Notes: generated by a model not told the origin, from the sequence alone. A DNA stretch of 64,000 nucleotides from Collybia mongolica (GCA_013420905.1 JAAXNY010000013.1:1550001-1614000), one strand, 5' to 3'; shown: positions 47,005 to 57,224, counted from the stretch's first letter. Made by a program: numbers and translations.

Positions 47005-48612
47005 CAGTGGCTCAAAAAACTGCCCCAATGTTTGTACATTTTTGAAAGATCAATATGGTATGAAGTGCTGACATAAGCAGGGGACCTGGGGTAATTATGT
47101 AAGATACTATGACATCGTGGCTTTCCAATGGACCCTGGATCATGTGATTTGGATCAATATCCATTAAGCTATAAGCCAAACAAAATGGTTACTTATTGGG
47201 GCAGTTTTTTGACCCTTATCTTATTTTCCATTATTCTGGCATTTATGATCCAATGCAAGAACATTATGGACTGTGGGAAGAATAAACAATGTCATGTGAC
47301 TTTATTTGTATCAATTTGACATGTTGGAATTGGTTCAATCATCTTCTTGACCTCTTACCACCATCATGAAAGCCATTTCTACTGCTCAGCACAATACTGT
47401 TGTTTCTCTCCTCAATGAGGGCTATTCTCAGCGTCAAATCAAGGAGAAAACTGGTCTAGGGAAGGGTACCATCAGTAGGATCAGCAAAGATGTGGATGGA
47501 AACAAAGAAAACAACCTTGGTGGCCGCCCCTCCAAGCTGTCTGTTCGTGACAAACAGTCAATTATTCGTCAAATCAAGTCAGGGAAGCTTGATAATGCAG
47601 TTCAGGCTACCCAATTCATCAATGGCATCATCCCCAATCCTGTCACACCCCAGACAGTCAGAAATGCACTCAAGGAAAATCAATTTTATGCTGCTACAAA
47701 GAGGAAAGCTCCTCTTCTCAAACGAGCCCATCGCATCCGGCGTCTCCAGTTTGCAAAATATCATGAAAGCTGGACTGTGGAGGACTGGAAAAGGGTTCTA
47801 TGGACAGATGAGACCAAAATCAATAGGATTGGGTCAGATGGAAAGGTTTATGTCTGGAAACAAAGGGGAGAACCACCATCTGATAGAACAACATCACCTA
47901 CTGTCAAACATGGAGGAGGAGGAAACCTCATGGTATGGGGTTGTATGGGGTGGAATGGAGTGGGAAAGCTCATAGAGGTGCAGGGGAACATGGACAAGGT
48001 TCAATACTGTGAAATTTTGGAGAGTGGAGTTCAGGAAAGTTTTGAGAAGTTGGAAATGGTGGATGGCGAGCGCTACTTTCAGCAAGATAACGACCCCAAA
48101 CACACATCTGGACTGGCCACACAGTGGTTTGAAGACAACAACATTCAAGTCCTTGGCTGGCCTGCCCAATCCCCTGACATGAATCCAATAGAACACCTTT
48201 GGGAACATCTCAAGCGCCGTCTTAAAGAATATCCGACACCACCCAAAGGAGTACATGAGTTGTGGGATAGATTGGCTGAAGAGTGGGGTGAAATTCCACC
48301 AGAGGTATGCCAAAACCTGATAGAAAGTATGCCCAGGTGGATACAAGCAGTTATAAAGGCAAAAGGTGGTCATACAAAGTATTAGATAGAAAATTAATAG
48401 AGGGTCAAAAAACTGCCCCAATGAGTAATCATTTTGTTTGGCCTATAGCTTAATGGGTTTTGATCCAAATCACATGATCCAGGGTCCATTGGAAAGCCAC
48501 GATGTCATAGTATCTTACATAATTACCCCAGGTCCCCTGCTTATGTCAGCACTTCATACCATATTGATCTTTCAAAAATGTACAAACATTGGGGCAGTTT
48601 TTTGAGCCACTG
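47005..48612 (+). mobile_element. Tc1/mariner element, copy 1
   Basis: This 1608-base element has TA at both sides (47003-47004 and 48613-48614) and long terminal inverted repeats (47005-47215 and 48402-48612, 211 bases each) that begin CAGTGGCTCAAAAAACTGCC. It encodes one intact transposase. The sister host copy at about 51974 shows the empty TA site (CCATGATAGGTGAAAATAAT on the reverse strand). Confidence 0.93.
47366..48385 (+). CDS. Tc1-family DD34E transposase
   Basis: A 339-residue cut-and-paste transposase, full length for Tc1. Residues 1-50 form the first helix-turn-helix (LNEGYSQRQIKEKTGLGKGT). A GGRPSKL stretch near 52-58 is the GRPR-like AT-hook, followed by the second helix-turn-helix. 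Catalytic residues are visible: Asp in VLWTDETKI (about 148), Asp in FQQDNDPKH (about 243), and Glu in NPIEHLW, with exactly 34 residues between the last two, giving DD34E. The reading frame is intact, and it is identical at the protein level to the second copy at 53297. Nuclear action on its own 211-base inverted repeats is expected. A short frame at 47128-47319 lies inside the terminal repeat and is not a gene. Confidence 0.93.
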   Translation: MKAISTAQHNTVVSLLNEGYSQRQIKEKTGLGKGTISRISKDVDGNKENNLGGRPSKLSVRDKQSIIRQIKSGKLDNAVQATQFINGIIPNPVTPQTVRNALKENQFYAATKRKAPLLKRAHRIRRLQFAKYHESWTVEDWKRVLWTDETKINRIGSDGKVYVWKQRGEPPSDRTTSPTVKHGGGGNLMVWGCMGWNGVGKLIEVQGNMDKVQYCEILESGVQESFEKLEMVDGERYFQQDNDPKHTSGLATQWFEDNNIQVLGWPAQSPDMNPIEHLWEHLKRRLKEYPTPPKGVHELWDRLAEEWGEIPPEVCQNLIESMPRWIQAVIKAKGGHTKY

Positions 48613-49754
48613 TAGGTGAAAATAATAGCCTTTGTAGGGATGGATTTCATAACATCACAGGTGAGAATAATAGCCTTTGTGGGGATTAATTCCATGCCAT
48701 TTACGTCACTTAAATTTGAATTCATTATTTCTTCCTTGTTATCAATAAACACACTTTGTTCATTTTGTACAGTTAAGGTTTAACATCCATAACATCTAAG
48801 GTATTGTAATTTGAATGCTCTATCAACTAGTATACCTCTTATTCATATCCCTCATTCCAAAGTTCCTGATCACCAGCATTACCAACCAGACTGCAAATGC
48901 AACACTGTGATTTGTTAGAATCATGTATTGAGGTTAGTAATGAGAAAACTTACCCAAATTGCCCTATATAAATCCTTGTCATCCTGAAGCTGCGTCTGGA
49001 GACAGAACCCATTTCCAGCAATGCCACACAGTGGGCATGGAATAGGACTCCCTACTTTTTCTTTAGCATGAGCAACTTTACATAAGGTGGTGAGTTTGGC
49101 TGGTCAGATTAGCATGATAAAGATAAAAGAAAGTTAAGTAATGGATGGAAGTTGTTGGTCTTCATGCACTGCCAGACTGCTCATTGCCTTTGTTGACCCT
49201 GTTGTAATGAAGTGATCTTTAAAATGGGTCAATGTTAATGTGCTTTGGATTAGATTGGGTTGACAGACATACTGAGATCCCCTCATTGTCCACCTGCACT
49301 TTAAGGTCAACAAAGTGGTGTACCATGTTGAGGACATTGTCAGGCATGGTTTTATCCTGCATACTAATGATGTCCTTTGGTTTCCTGTAGGATCATTATT
49401 AGCATTTAATAATATTCTTAACAAAGCCTTATAGTTTGTATTGGAATTCAAATGACTACTACAAGTATTACAATAGTAATTGTAATCTAACATTATACTA
49501 ATTGTAATCTATCAATGAAGAGTGCTTACTACGAGGGGGAGGATGGGAGGCAGCGACGGGCAATGGTGGTGGTACGAGAGCAAGAAGGAAAGCATGTGAA
49601 AGCGGCTGCCAATGCATAATATAGCTCGGAATGTTCAGCCATCAGGCATCTCGGTCAACAAAGCCATGTGATCAAATCTGAGGACGCTGACAAATATTTT
49701 TATTTATTTATTCAAATTGTATACTATTTATTATTAATAGGAGGCTGAAAAATG

Positions 49755-49845
49755 TGCACCCACCAGGTTCGAACGGTTGCAGGGAGGATCATTATGTAAT
49801 ACTAATACCTTTGGCATGGATAACCGCTGGGCAAGACTGGCATTC
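49755..49845 (-). other. tRNA-like sequence with A-box and B-box (inner copy)
   Basis: Read on the minus strand: CTTGCCCAGCGGTTA (A-box-like) and, about 50 bases on, CCGTTCGAACCTGG, a near-perfect B box. It is better preserved than the outer-copy version. A functional tRNA fold was not established. Confidence 0.4.
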
Positions 49846-50289
49846 TTAGTGAGGGGACAAGTAGTCCTGAGTCTACAAATGTGGTCACATGGTTACAAAG
49901 CATGTGACCAGGTCACATTACCATTGCCACACCTTTGTTGATGATCTTCAACCACATCAGCAACGCCCACCAAACCACCCAATGTCAATGTGCAAACGCT
50001 GAAACCAAACGCATGGCCCCCCAAGCACCAGAAGCTCCCCAAGACACACGAAAGGCAAATGATGGCACACGAAACGGCGATGAGGGTGCGCACACCTAGG
50101 GGAGTGGGGCAAAGGGTGGACAAGGACATGGAATGAGGGGATGACAAGGAAAGGGTGCCCCGAGGGGCAGAGGGAGGTGAGTTGTTGCAAAATTCTACTC
50201 ACACACACACTCACTATGCAGCACAACCCCCCCAGGAAAGCCTCAGGAATCCGAGACGTGCGATGGACACAGAGGACAGATGCCAAAGG

Positions 50290-50810
50290 ACACAGGCAAG
50301 GGACACAGACGCAGGCTACTGACAATGTACATGGACATCGACATGGACACAGATGCTGCCATGGACATGCATGCAGATGCAGGCGCAGACGCCAATGATC
50401 GACAACGACGCAGACACTGACACCGACACCAATGATGGATGACAATGCAGACACTGACACCAACATCGACACGGATGCAGACATTGACACAGATGCAGAC
50501 GCCGCCATGGACACGCATGCAGATGCAGGTGCAGACGCCGATGACAGACAATGACACCAACACTGACACCAACATCAACACAGATGCAGACACCGCCATG
50601 GACATGCAGGCAGATGCAGGCACAGACGCCAATGACGGACGACAATACAGACACAGACACCAACACCAACATCAACATGGATGCAGACATCGACACGGAC
50701 ACCAACACCAACATCAACATGGACACAGACATTGACACAAACGCAGATGCCGCCATGGACATGCATGCAGATGCAGGCGCAGACGCCGATGCAGACACCA
50801 AAGACAGACC
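50290..50810. repeat. degenerate GACACAGATGCAGAC minisatellite
   Basis: About 0.5 kb of imperfect 6-15-base units (GACACC, GACATGGACACAGATGC, GCAGACGCC). Frames on both strands read as simple Thr/Asp/Met or Val/Ser/Cys repeats and are composition artefacts. Confidence 0.75.
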
Positions 50811-51119
50811 CTGATGCACTTGCTCTCGTACCACAACTATCGCCCACCACTACTTCTGCCCAGCCTCCTGGCCCCTTCCCCAGCCTCTTCATAAATTTGG
50901 TAAGTAGATGTTATTTTCTAGTATGTAGTAGTTCTATACAAATGTAGTCAGTACATTATAAGTACTCAATATTGAATACAATTTAGACTCAAGTACATAG
51001 TATGGACCAATAGTACTAGTCATATATATATATATATAGGTCAAATAACACAGTCATTTCATACTACATATAACACTTCATTCTAATCTAACCAAAATCT
51101 CAATTTCTTCTTTTCTAAA

Positions 51120-51360
51120 TGATTCATCTAAGGCAGTAAAGTCATCCCATAAACCCACTATTTGTGGGATGAAATACCTTCTATGCTGAACTTAAATCAT
51201 CCCACATATTCCACCTTTTATGGGATGAAAGTTCACTCTCTAATAGATTAAAATGATCTAATAAAACCCACCCATTATAGGATGAAATTCCCCTCTTTTT
51301 CACTGGATTAAAATTGTCCCATATAATTCACCTCTAATGGGATGAAAGTTCACACCACTT
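51120..51360. repeat. subterminal repeats of the inner copy, right side
   Basis: Units such as TGGGATGAAA and ATCCCACATATT mirror 43860-44160 in inverted orientation. They lie just inside the inner copy's right terminus at 51440. Confidence 0.65.
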
Positions 51361-51879
51361 TAGATTCATGCACTAAACTTAGGAAATGCTGCTTTCATCC
51401 ATTAAGTGGGGGAAAAACCTCCCCCACCAGGTGCACAGTGCAGCCGAACTCACCACCTTAGGTAAAGTTGTTCATGCTAAAGAAAAAGTAGGGAGTCCTA
51501 TTCCATACCCACTGTGTGGCATCACTGGAAATGGGTTCTGTCTCCAGGTGCAGCTTCAGGATGACAAGGATTTATATGGGGCCATTTGGGTAAGTTTTCT
51601 CATTACTAATCTCAATACATGATTCTAACAAATCACAGTGTTGTGTTTGCAATCTGGTTGGTAATGCTGGTGATCAGGAACTTCAGAATGAGGGATATGA
51701 ATCAGCAGTATACTAGTTGATAGAGCATTCAAATTACAATACCTTAGATCTTATGGATGTTAAACCTTAACTGTACAAAATGGATGAAGTGTGTTTATTG
51801 ATAACAGGGAAGAAAGAATGAATTCGAATTTAAGTGATGTAAATAGCATGAAATTAATCCCCACAAAAGCTATTATTCT

Positions 51880-52490
51880 CACCTGCAATGGTATGAAATT
51901 CATCTCTACAAAAGCTATTATTCTCACCTGTAATGGTATGAAATTCATCCCTACAAAGGCTATTATTTTCACCTATCATGGTATGAAATTCATCCCATAG
52001 CCTTAAGAATTTATAGTAATGTTACCCCAAAAAATGTTGCTATTTTCACCCATCAAGGTATTAAATTAATCCCATATTGGTAGGAATTACCTCCCGCAAT
52101 GGTTGTTTTTTCCACCTATGGTGGAATGAAATTCATCCCATAGCCTTAAAATTTTTTAGTAATGTTACCCCAAAAAACGTTGCTATTTTTGCCCTTCAAG
52201 GTATTAAATTAATCCCATATTGATAGGAATTACCTCCCACAATGGTTGTTTTTTCCACCTATGGTGGAATGAAATTCATCCCATAGTTTCAACAATCAGG
52301 GGTATGAATACAGACAAATTTTGTATGAAATTCATCCACTAAATCATACCTTAAGGGTGGGTTTTTCCTCCTTTTTTTCCCTCCACAGAGGGTGTTTTTT
52401 CATACATCTTTGGGATGAAATTCATATATTGATGTGTTAAATTCATTACTTGAGGGGATGAAATATGGGTTGAATTTCATCCATTTCCAG
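51880..52490. repeat. subterminal repeats of the outer copy, right side
   Basis: Tandem and dispersed ATGAAATTCATCCC units, including three near-identical copies of ATTATTCTCACCTGYAATGG-like blocks at 51870-51975 and two longer repeats of the TTACCCCAAAAAA...CCACCTATGG block at 52020-52280. Confidence 0.75.
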
Positions 52491-52503
52491 TTTCATAGTG
52501 TGA

Positions 52504-52935
52504 GCTGTCACAATAATGCCATGTACTTAAGAAACTCCAAAACCATGCAGTGGAATCAAAGCCCCACCCCCAAATATTCTGATGCAGCTCAAGTGGCAGG
52601 GTAAGAGTACCAGAAAGCCACCTATTACCAGCAAGGCTGCCACTGGGAAGAGTGGGTGGAATATGCAACAGAACAGTTAGTATGGCAAGTACATAAGTAC
52701 ATATCACAAGCCCCAGACACAGTTTATTCCTCCAAAGTCCCCAATCTCAAACCAAGGCTGGTACCACTGCTTCAACTAATGAGGAGAAGACTAATGCACT
52801 TATGGACACCTTTTTCCCTGAGCCCTCTCCTGCAGACCTTGGAAATGCAATAATTTTCCAGTATCCAGACAGTCTGTACCTGGAAGACATTGTGGAAAGT
52901 GAAGTCCATGATACAATCATGTGCCTCAAACCATA
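52504..52935 (+). mobile_element. LINE ORF2 fragment 2 (upstream of RT)
   Basis: Continues fragment 1. Readable pieces are HWEEWVEYATEQLVWQVHKYI and, in another frame, ALMDTFFPEPSPADLGNA and DIVESEVHDTIMCLKPY, the block that precedes the RT palm in Tad-like fungal LINEs. Frame changes and stops show decay. The second Tc1 copy is inserted at the TA at 52934-52935. Confidence 0.7.
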
Positions 52936-54543
52936 CAGTGGCTCAAAAAACTGCCCCAATGTTTGTACATTTTTGAAAGATCAATATGGTATGAAGTGCT
53001 GACATAAGCAGGGGACCTGGGGTAATTATGTAAGATACTATGACATCGTGGCTTTCCAATGGACCCTGGATCATGTGATTTGGATCAATATCCATTAAAC
53101 TATAAGCCAAACAAAATGGTTACTTATTGGGGCAGTTTTTTGACCCTTATCTTATTTTCCATTATTCTGGCATTTATGATCCAATGCAAGAACATTATGG
53201 ACTGTGGGAAGAATAAACAATGTCATGTGACTTTATTTGTATCAATTTGACATGTTGGAATTGGTTCAATCATCTTCTTGACCTCTTACCACCATCATGA
53301 AAGCCATTTCTACTGCTCAGCACAATACTGTTGTTTCTCTCCTCAATGAGGGCTATTCTCAGCGTCAAATCAAGGAGAAAACTGGTCTAGGGAAGGGTAC
53401 CATCAGTAGGATCAGCAAAGATGTGGATGGAAACAAAGAAAACAACCTTGGTGGCCGCCCCTCCAAGCTGTCTGTTCGTGACAAACAGTCAATTATTCGT
53501 CAAATCAAGTCAGGGAAGCTTGATAATGCAGTTCAGGCTACCCAATTCATCAATGGCATCATCCCCAATCCTGTCACACCCCAGACAGTCAGAAATGCAC
53601 TCAAGGAAAATCAATTTTATGCTGCTACAAAGAGGAAAGCTCCTCTTCTCAAACGAGCCCATCGCATCCGGCGTCTCCAGTTTGCAAAATATCATGAAAG
53701 CTGGACTGTGGAGGACTGGAAAAGGGTTCTATGGACAGATGAGACCAAAATCAATAGGATTGGGTCAGATGGAAAGGTTTATGTCTGGAAACAAAGGGGA
53801 GAACCACCATCTGATAGAACAACATCACCTACTGTCAAACATGGAGGAGGAGGAAACCTCATGGTATGGGGTTGTATGGGGTGGAATGGAGTGGGAAAGC
53901 TCATAGAGGTGCAGGGGAACATGGACAAGGTTCAATACTGTGAAATTTTGGAGAGTGGAGTTCAGGAAAGTTTTGAGAAGTTGGAAATGGTGGATGGCGA
54001 GCGCTACTTTCAGCAAGATAACGACCCCAAACACACATCTGGACTGGCCACACAGTGGTTTGAAGACAACAACATTCAAGTCCTTGGCTGGCCTGCCCAA
54101 TCCCCTGACATGAATCCAATAGAACACCTTTGGGAACATCTCAAGCGCCGTCTTAAAGAATATCCGACACCACCCAAAGGAGTACATGAGTTGTGGGATA
54201 GATTGGCTGAAGAGTGGGGTGAAATTCCACCAGAGGTATGCCAAAACCTGATAGAAAGTATGCCCAGGTGGATACAAGCAGTTATAAAGGCAAAAGGTGG
54301 TCATACAAAGTATTAGATAGAAAATTAATAGAGGGTCAAAAAACTGCCCCAATGAGTAATCATTTTGTTTGGCCTATAGCTTAATGGGTTTTGATCCAAA
54401 TCACATGATCCAGGGTCCATTGGAAAGCCACGATGTCATAGTATCTTACATAATTACCCCAGGTCCCCTGCTTATGTCAGCACTTCATACCATATTGATC
54501 TTTCAAAAATGTACAAACATTGGGGCAGTTTTTTGAGCCACTG
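52936..54543 (+). mobile_element. Tc1/mariner element, copy 2
   Basis: Same 1608-base length, same 211-base terminal inverted repeats and same orientation as copy 1, 5931 bases away. TA flanks are at 52934-52935 and 54544-54545. The only difference I noticed is G at 47168 against A at 53099. Confidence 0.93.
53297..54316 (+). CDS. Tc1-family DD34E transposase, second copy
   Basis: The 339-residue product is the same as that of 47366-48385, with all DD34E residues and both helix-turn-helix regions intact. Overlapping frames on both strands are also identical between the copies, which implies near-perfect nucleotide identity and a very recent duplication. Both copies could supply transposase in trans. 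Activity is not shown by sequence alone. Confidence 0.93.
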   Translation: MKAISTAQHNTVVSLLNEGYSQRQIKEKTGLGKGTISRISKDVDGNKENNLGGRPSKLSVRDKQSIIRQIKSGKLDNAVQATQFINGIIPNPVTPQTVRNALKENQFYAATKRKAPLLKRAHRIRRLQFAKYHESWTVEDWKRVLWTDETKINRIGSDGKVYVWKQRGEPPSDRTTSPTVKHGGGGNLMVWGCMGWNGVGKLIEVQGNMDKVQYCEILESGVQESFEKLEMVDGERYFQQDNDPKHTSGLATQWFEDNNIQVLGWPAQSPDMNPIEHLWEHLKRRLKEYPTPPKGVHELWDRLAEEWGEIPPEVCQNLIESMPRWIQAVIKAKGGHTKY

Positions 54544-54545
54544 TA

Positions 54546-55380
54546 CAAGGCAGTGGGGCTAAACAAAGTGGCCAACATAGCCCCCCAAAAAGTGTCAACA
54601 CTCTCACCCCCATACTTACCAATATCATCAATGTGTCACAGTCAACAAGTACACTATTATAGCCTCCAATAGCACCAAGCACCCCAGTATTGTGGTTGAT
54701 TGAAGACTAAAATGGAAGGAGCATGTTGAAGCTGCAATTGCAAAGGGCACAAAGGCAGTCTTTGCAGTGGCAAGGCTCACCCACCCTGCATTTGGCATGT
54801 CCCACAGGTTTGTACAGCAGCCATTCTGATCAGTTGTTATCCCAAGGATAGAATATGGACTTGTGGCATGATACCAACCAGTTTGCACAGAGGAAGGAGC
54901 CTGCTGCACCAAAGGATCCGTGGGACTAGCCAGGCAACTAGAGAAGGTTCAGTACATTGCAATATGTCTCATTACAGGGGCCCTACACACTACAGCCTCC
55001 CATGCTCTTGACTATCTTGCATGCATTCCCCTGATTGAACCACACCTCAATCTTTCCTCTTTTAACACTGCCACTTGCCTCACCTCACTTCCTGAGACCC
55101 ACCTACTGTACAAGAGCATTTGTTGATGCATACAAATGTACCCCTGCCAACACTGATCCATCATCCATAAGTTTTTTGATACCTTCCCAGAACTCAACAA
55201 CATCAAGACCATTGACCCAATGCCAACAGACCCCTGGTGGACAGCTCCTTTCACATACCACATCCTCAACAAGGAAGAAGCAGCCAAGCAAGTTGCATTA
55301 TACAATGACCCTTTCTGCATTTTCTCAGATGGCTTGGGGTACAAGGATTGCCTAAGTCAGTGAGTGTATCCAATATGAGG
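54546..55380 (+). mobile_element. LINE ORF2 fragment 3 (RT thumb to RNase H start)
   Basis: Resumes directly after the Tc1 copy with KAVGLNKVANI, where relatives read KAPGPDGIPN. Later pieces in shifting frames are LKWKEHVEAAIAKGTKAV and FAVARLTHPAFGMSHRFVQQ, then IPRIEYGLVAWYQPVCTEEG, ARQLEKVQYIAICLITGAL, PLIEPHLNLSSFNTATCL, and IFSDGLGYKDCL, the beginning of RNase H. Several stops and frameshifts are present. It is a dead Tad-like LINE. Confidence 0.75.
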
Positions 55381-57130
55381 ACAAAGGGGACAAGAAATAT
55401 GTACATAAAAATACTAGAGTGCTAAGTGGATAAGTAAATTTCATAGAGTACCTGTTTCCAGGGGGTTGGATGAAAGTATATTCCCAAAAAATATACAAGC
55501 GGAAGTCCGACCCAGAATTCCAATCTAATTCTGGAGATCCTGACCATTGGTGGTTGGTTGAAGGTTGGGTCAGTATACATAATTGGTGATCAGAGTGTGG
55601 TCAGTTGGAGTCAAGTTAGTCAGACTTGAGAGATACCAAAAAGGGCCTTTTACATGCATGGAGCATGGCCATGCTTGTTAGCATTGTCATATGCAACAAG
55701 CAGGAGTTTCTGTTTCAAGGGTGCTAAAGGAAACAAAATGATACAATGGGTCTGATGGTCTGACATTGCCAATATTGGAGAGTTCAGTGGTTCCAGCAAT
55801 GAGATGTGCAATGATCTGATAAGATGCAATGAGTGTGCTGCATGCTGGTCATAATTCTGCAATGGTCAATAAAGGCTGATTGACATGCATGGAGCAAGGC
55901 CATGCTTGTCAAAGTACTGACTGTAGGTGGGTTAAACTACTTGCTCCTCTCTTTAATGAGCAGGGGTTTTTTCTATTACAATCTGTATGATGATATAATC
56001 TGTAGACACCATAGAGTAGTGGTTACATAGGCTGTAAACAGCCTGAGACCACTATAAACATACTGATTCATCATCAGGTCAGGCACAGCCAATCACTGAC
56101 AGTCAGCAAACTGTAAGGTGACTTTGATGACATGTCAATCTCAATAAAATGGCTAGTCAGTGTTAGGTGGCACACAGGTCTCACCCTGGTCTGGATGTTG
56201 TTCTGAAATTAGGCAATAATAATCAGGCTTGTGTTTTTACCAAGCCAAAATAAACTGCCAAGAGTTTTAAGAAATCTTTCCTTGTTTTTGGTTTTCTGCT
56301 TACATGAACAAGAGTTCTTGGTTACTGGCTTACAAAAATAGGATTTTTTTTTTCTTATAAGTTTGTAAGACCTGCCCTAAACAGCTCCAGCTGCTGTATT
56401 GTGGCTTCCCTTTCCTTCCTTGTGCTATGCTACTTGCTTTGCTCCTCTCTGCTGCTGTGCCACAATACCTAAGCCACACTACTCATCCTGCTCTCTAACA
56501 GATACAGTTATTACACCCCAAACTCATTTAGGATCAGGCATTCAATGGCCTTTGTATAATGTGAGTCTCTCGACAAATTTATTGTTCAGACAGACACTAA
56601 GGCTTTTGTTGGAACAGCTTCATTAAGCCCCCACTGCAACCACTAATAAACACTGTCCTTCAACTATGCCATTGAAAACCCAGGAGAAACAGTAGTGAGG
56701 ACCAGTGTTATGGTGGTGTAGTTAGACCAACTCCTCTGTACTAGTAATAATACAATACAATAACCATTGGCCAGCATTAATTGATAGAACACTGACCCAG
56801 AATTGACTAATGGATAACTGAGAATTTAAATAATAATTGATCTGCATTGGCTGACCTGTCACTGACTAGGGCTTGACTAAATGCAACCATTAAATGACTA
56901 GAGCTAGTTGGTGAAATGTCTCGAAAACACATATTAGTCAGTCCTAAGGCCAAACCTGACTAAAAGCTAACCATTCACTGACCACAGATTGACTTTTGCT
57001 TTTTACTGAGTGTCAATGACTTGGCCAACACTGATGATAACACTGTATCAGATCACAATATTTGGCTCCCCAGGGTGGGACAAACAGGTGGAAAAAAACA
57101 TGTGTGTTTAGTCATATATGCAAGGCACTG
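55381..57130. other. unassigned right part of the nest
   Basis: AT-rich, with no coding signal. Two direct repeats of about 27 bases (CATGCATGGAGCATGGCCATGCTTG type) lie near 55653-55679 and 55884-55910. CACTGAC/TTGACTAA-type short repeats fill 56780-57020. It ends at the right inverted repeat of the outermost element. Confidence 0.45.
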
Positions 57131-57224
57131 TACTCAGGCTATATACATGACATAGTTACATTTTATATGTAAGTACAGTCACACTAGATGAAAAGTTCTA
57201 TGATACAATTCCAATAACCCACCC

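Larger units (their letters stand above)
46586..51440. mobile_element. CACTA-like DNA transposon, inner copy, inverted inside the outer copy
   Basis: It starts CACTGTGAAACTGAG and ends GGTGCACAGTG, the same two termini as the outer copy but in opposite order. The 3-base duplication CAG lies at 46583-46585 and 51441-51443. Its interior at 49105-49130 gives the uninterrupted version of the insertion site (reverse complement CTAATCTGACCAGCCAAACTC), matching the outer copy once the insert and one CAG are removed. Length is 4855 bases, or about 3.25 kb without the Tc1 element it carries. Confidence 0.75.
43804..52500. mobile_element. CACTA-like DNA transposon, outer copy
   Basis: The element begins CACTGTGCAACC and ends GTTTCATAGTG, that is, CACTRTG terminal inverted repeats. 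It is flanked by the 3-base duplication TGA (43801-43803 and 52501-52503). CACT-starting ends, 3-base duplications and subterminal repeat arrays are hallmarks of the CACTA/EnSpm superfamily. Removing it and one TGA rejoins the LINE reading. Without the nested copy and the retroposon its own length is about 3.3 kb. No transposase was recognised, so it is probably non-autonomous. Short frames such as PLCGITGNGFCLQVQLQDDK near 51500 may be remnants of a captured or old coding region. Confidence 0.7.
42287..57130. mobile_element. outermost Tc1/mariner-like element bounding the nest
   Basis: The left end at 42287 (CAGTGCCTTGCATATATGAC) reappears as its reverse complement ending at 57130, and similarity extends inward for roughly 70-80 bases (the ACACATGTTTTT block, then CACAATATT). 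Each end is flanked outward by TA (42285-42286 and 57131-57132), the Tc1/mariner target. Just inside the left end lies a transposase N-terminal fragment. I infer one original element into which the other elements later inserted. The alternative is two unrelated end fragments of the same family. Confidence 0.55.

Noticed and set aside
47128..47319. 63-codon frame ahead of each Tc1 transposase
   Set aside because: It lies mostly in the terminal inverted repeat and has no known counterpart in Tc1 elements.
50216..50222. CRISPR-like or phage features suggested by repeats in the nest
   Set aside because: Repeats are irregular and without spacers, and the genome is eukaryotic.
50243..50834. Long overlapping frames on both strands over 50.2-50.9 kb
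   Set aside because: All are simple-composition translations of a degenerate minisatellite, present in several frames at once.
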